NCBI GenBank assembly: GCA_001557035.1
Contig: LSKJ01000677.1
Coordinates: forward strand, 1 to 5,566
Origin: Rhodospirillaceae bacterium CCH5-H10
GTDB lineage: Bacteria; Pseudomonadota; Alphaproteobacteria; Reyranellales; Reyranellaceae
Reading direction: 5' to 3'
Length of the DNA stretch: 5,566 nucleotides
Shown: positions 5,500 to 5,566 of the stretch, piece after piece
Numbering within the stretch: position 1 is the first letter of the stretch
Layout of the letters: each line of letters begins with the position of its first letter
Translations under genes and position numbers: made by a program
Notes under the pieces: generated by a model
What the model was told of the DNA's origin: nothing
Seen by the model: the letters and a program-made list of their open reading frames with translations, nothing else
Database searches by the model: none

Positions 5500-5566
5500 T
5501 CAGGGAAAGGCGACGTCGCCGTAGGGATAGAACTTCTTCAGATCGACGTGCCGGTACGGCAGGCCG
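5500..5566 (-). CDS. C-terminal end of an unidentified protein (cut by window edge)
   Basis: The last 21 codons of a leftward gene entering from the right edge: GLPYRHVDLKKFYPYGDVAFP followed by TGA (5502-5500), read up to base 5565. The residues look like a natural protein end rather than a GC-driven shadow (varied, with aromatic and acidic residues), and the stop falls 11 bases before the oxidoreductase start, as in an operon. Too little is visible to name it. Confidence 0.6.
   Translation of the reverse strand, partial: GLPYRHVDLKKFYPYGDVAFP

Noticed and set aside
4466..5524. Long plus-strand open frame opposite the Old Yellow Enzyme gene (352 codons).
   Set aside because: The translation is Arg/Ala/Asp-rich with no motif, while the minus strand encodes a complete enzyme with active-site residues.

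Overview
This window looks like ordinary chromosomal core DNA from a GC-rich alphaproteobacterium (Rhodospirillales- or Rhizobiales-like). The evidence is the strong G/C bias at third codon positions, the type of NAD regulator present (NadQ-like, which I know from alphaproteobacteria) and the protein sequences themselves. The exact taxon cannot be read from the sequence. I see no rRNA, tRNA, CRISPR, insertion sequence, phage gene or other mobile DNA. There is no gene-free stretch above 300 bases; the longest is the 72-base nadA leader.

Left part (1-985): the N-terminal third of argH (argininosuccinate lyase) runs leftward off the window edge. Diverging from it across only 35 bases is a gene for an exported or membrane-anchored TlpA-type thioredoxin-fold protein.

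Centre (about 1008-3892, plus strand): an NAD biosynthesis block. A NadQ-like regulator (degenerate Nudix domain plus C-terminal winged helix) precedes nadA (quinolinate synthase) and nadC (quinolinate phosphoribosyltransferase). Between the regulator and nadA lies an AT-rich leader (about one third GC) with a recognisable promoter. Two similarly built ATGCTC-N5-GAGCAT-type inverted repeats lie on this promoter, one across its spacer and -10 box and one at and just after the expected transcription start. The simplest reading is that the regulator binds these sites and represses nadAC when NAD status is high. nadB (L-aspartate oxidase), often placed between nadA and nadC, is absent here.

Right part (3895-5566, minus strand): a compact three-gene cluster that meets nadC tail to tail with 2 bases between the stop codons. 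In transcription order it holds the last 21 codons of an unidentified protein, an Old Yellow Enzyme family NADH:flavin oxidoreductase, and a small secreted protein of unknown function. The Shine-Dalgarno sequence of the small gene sits in the 3' arm of an 8-bp hairpin.

I found no clearly new system. The most rewarding element is the regulator/operator/nadAC module, especially its double operator and missing nadB; next is the hairpin over the small secreted gene's ribosome binding site.
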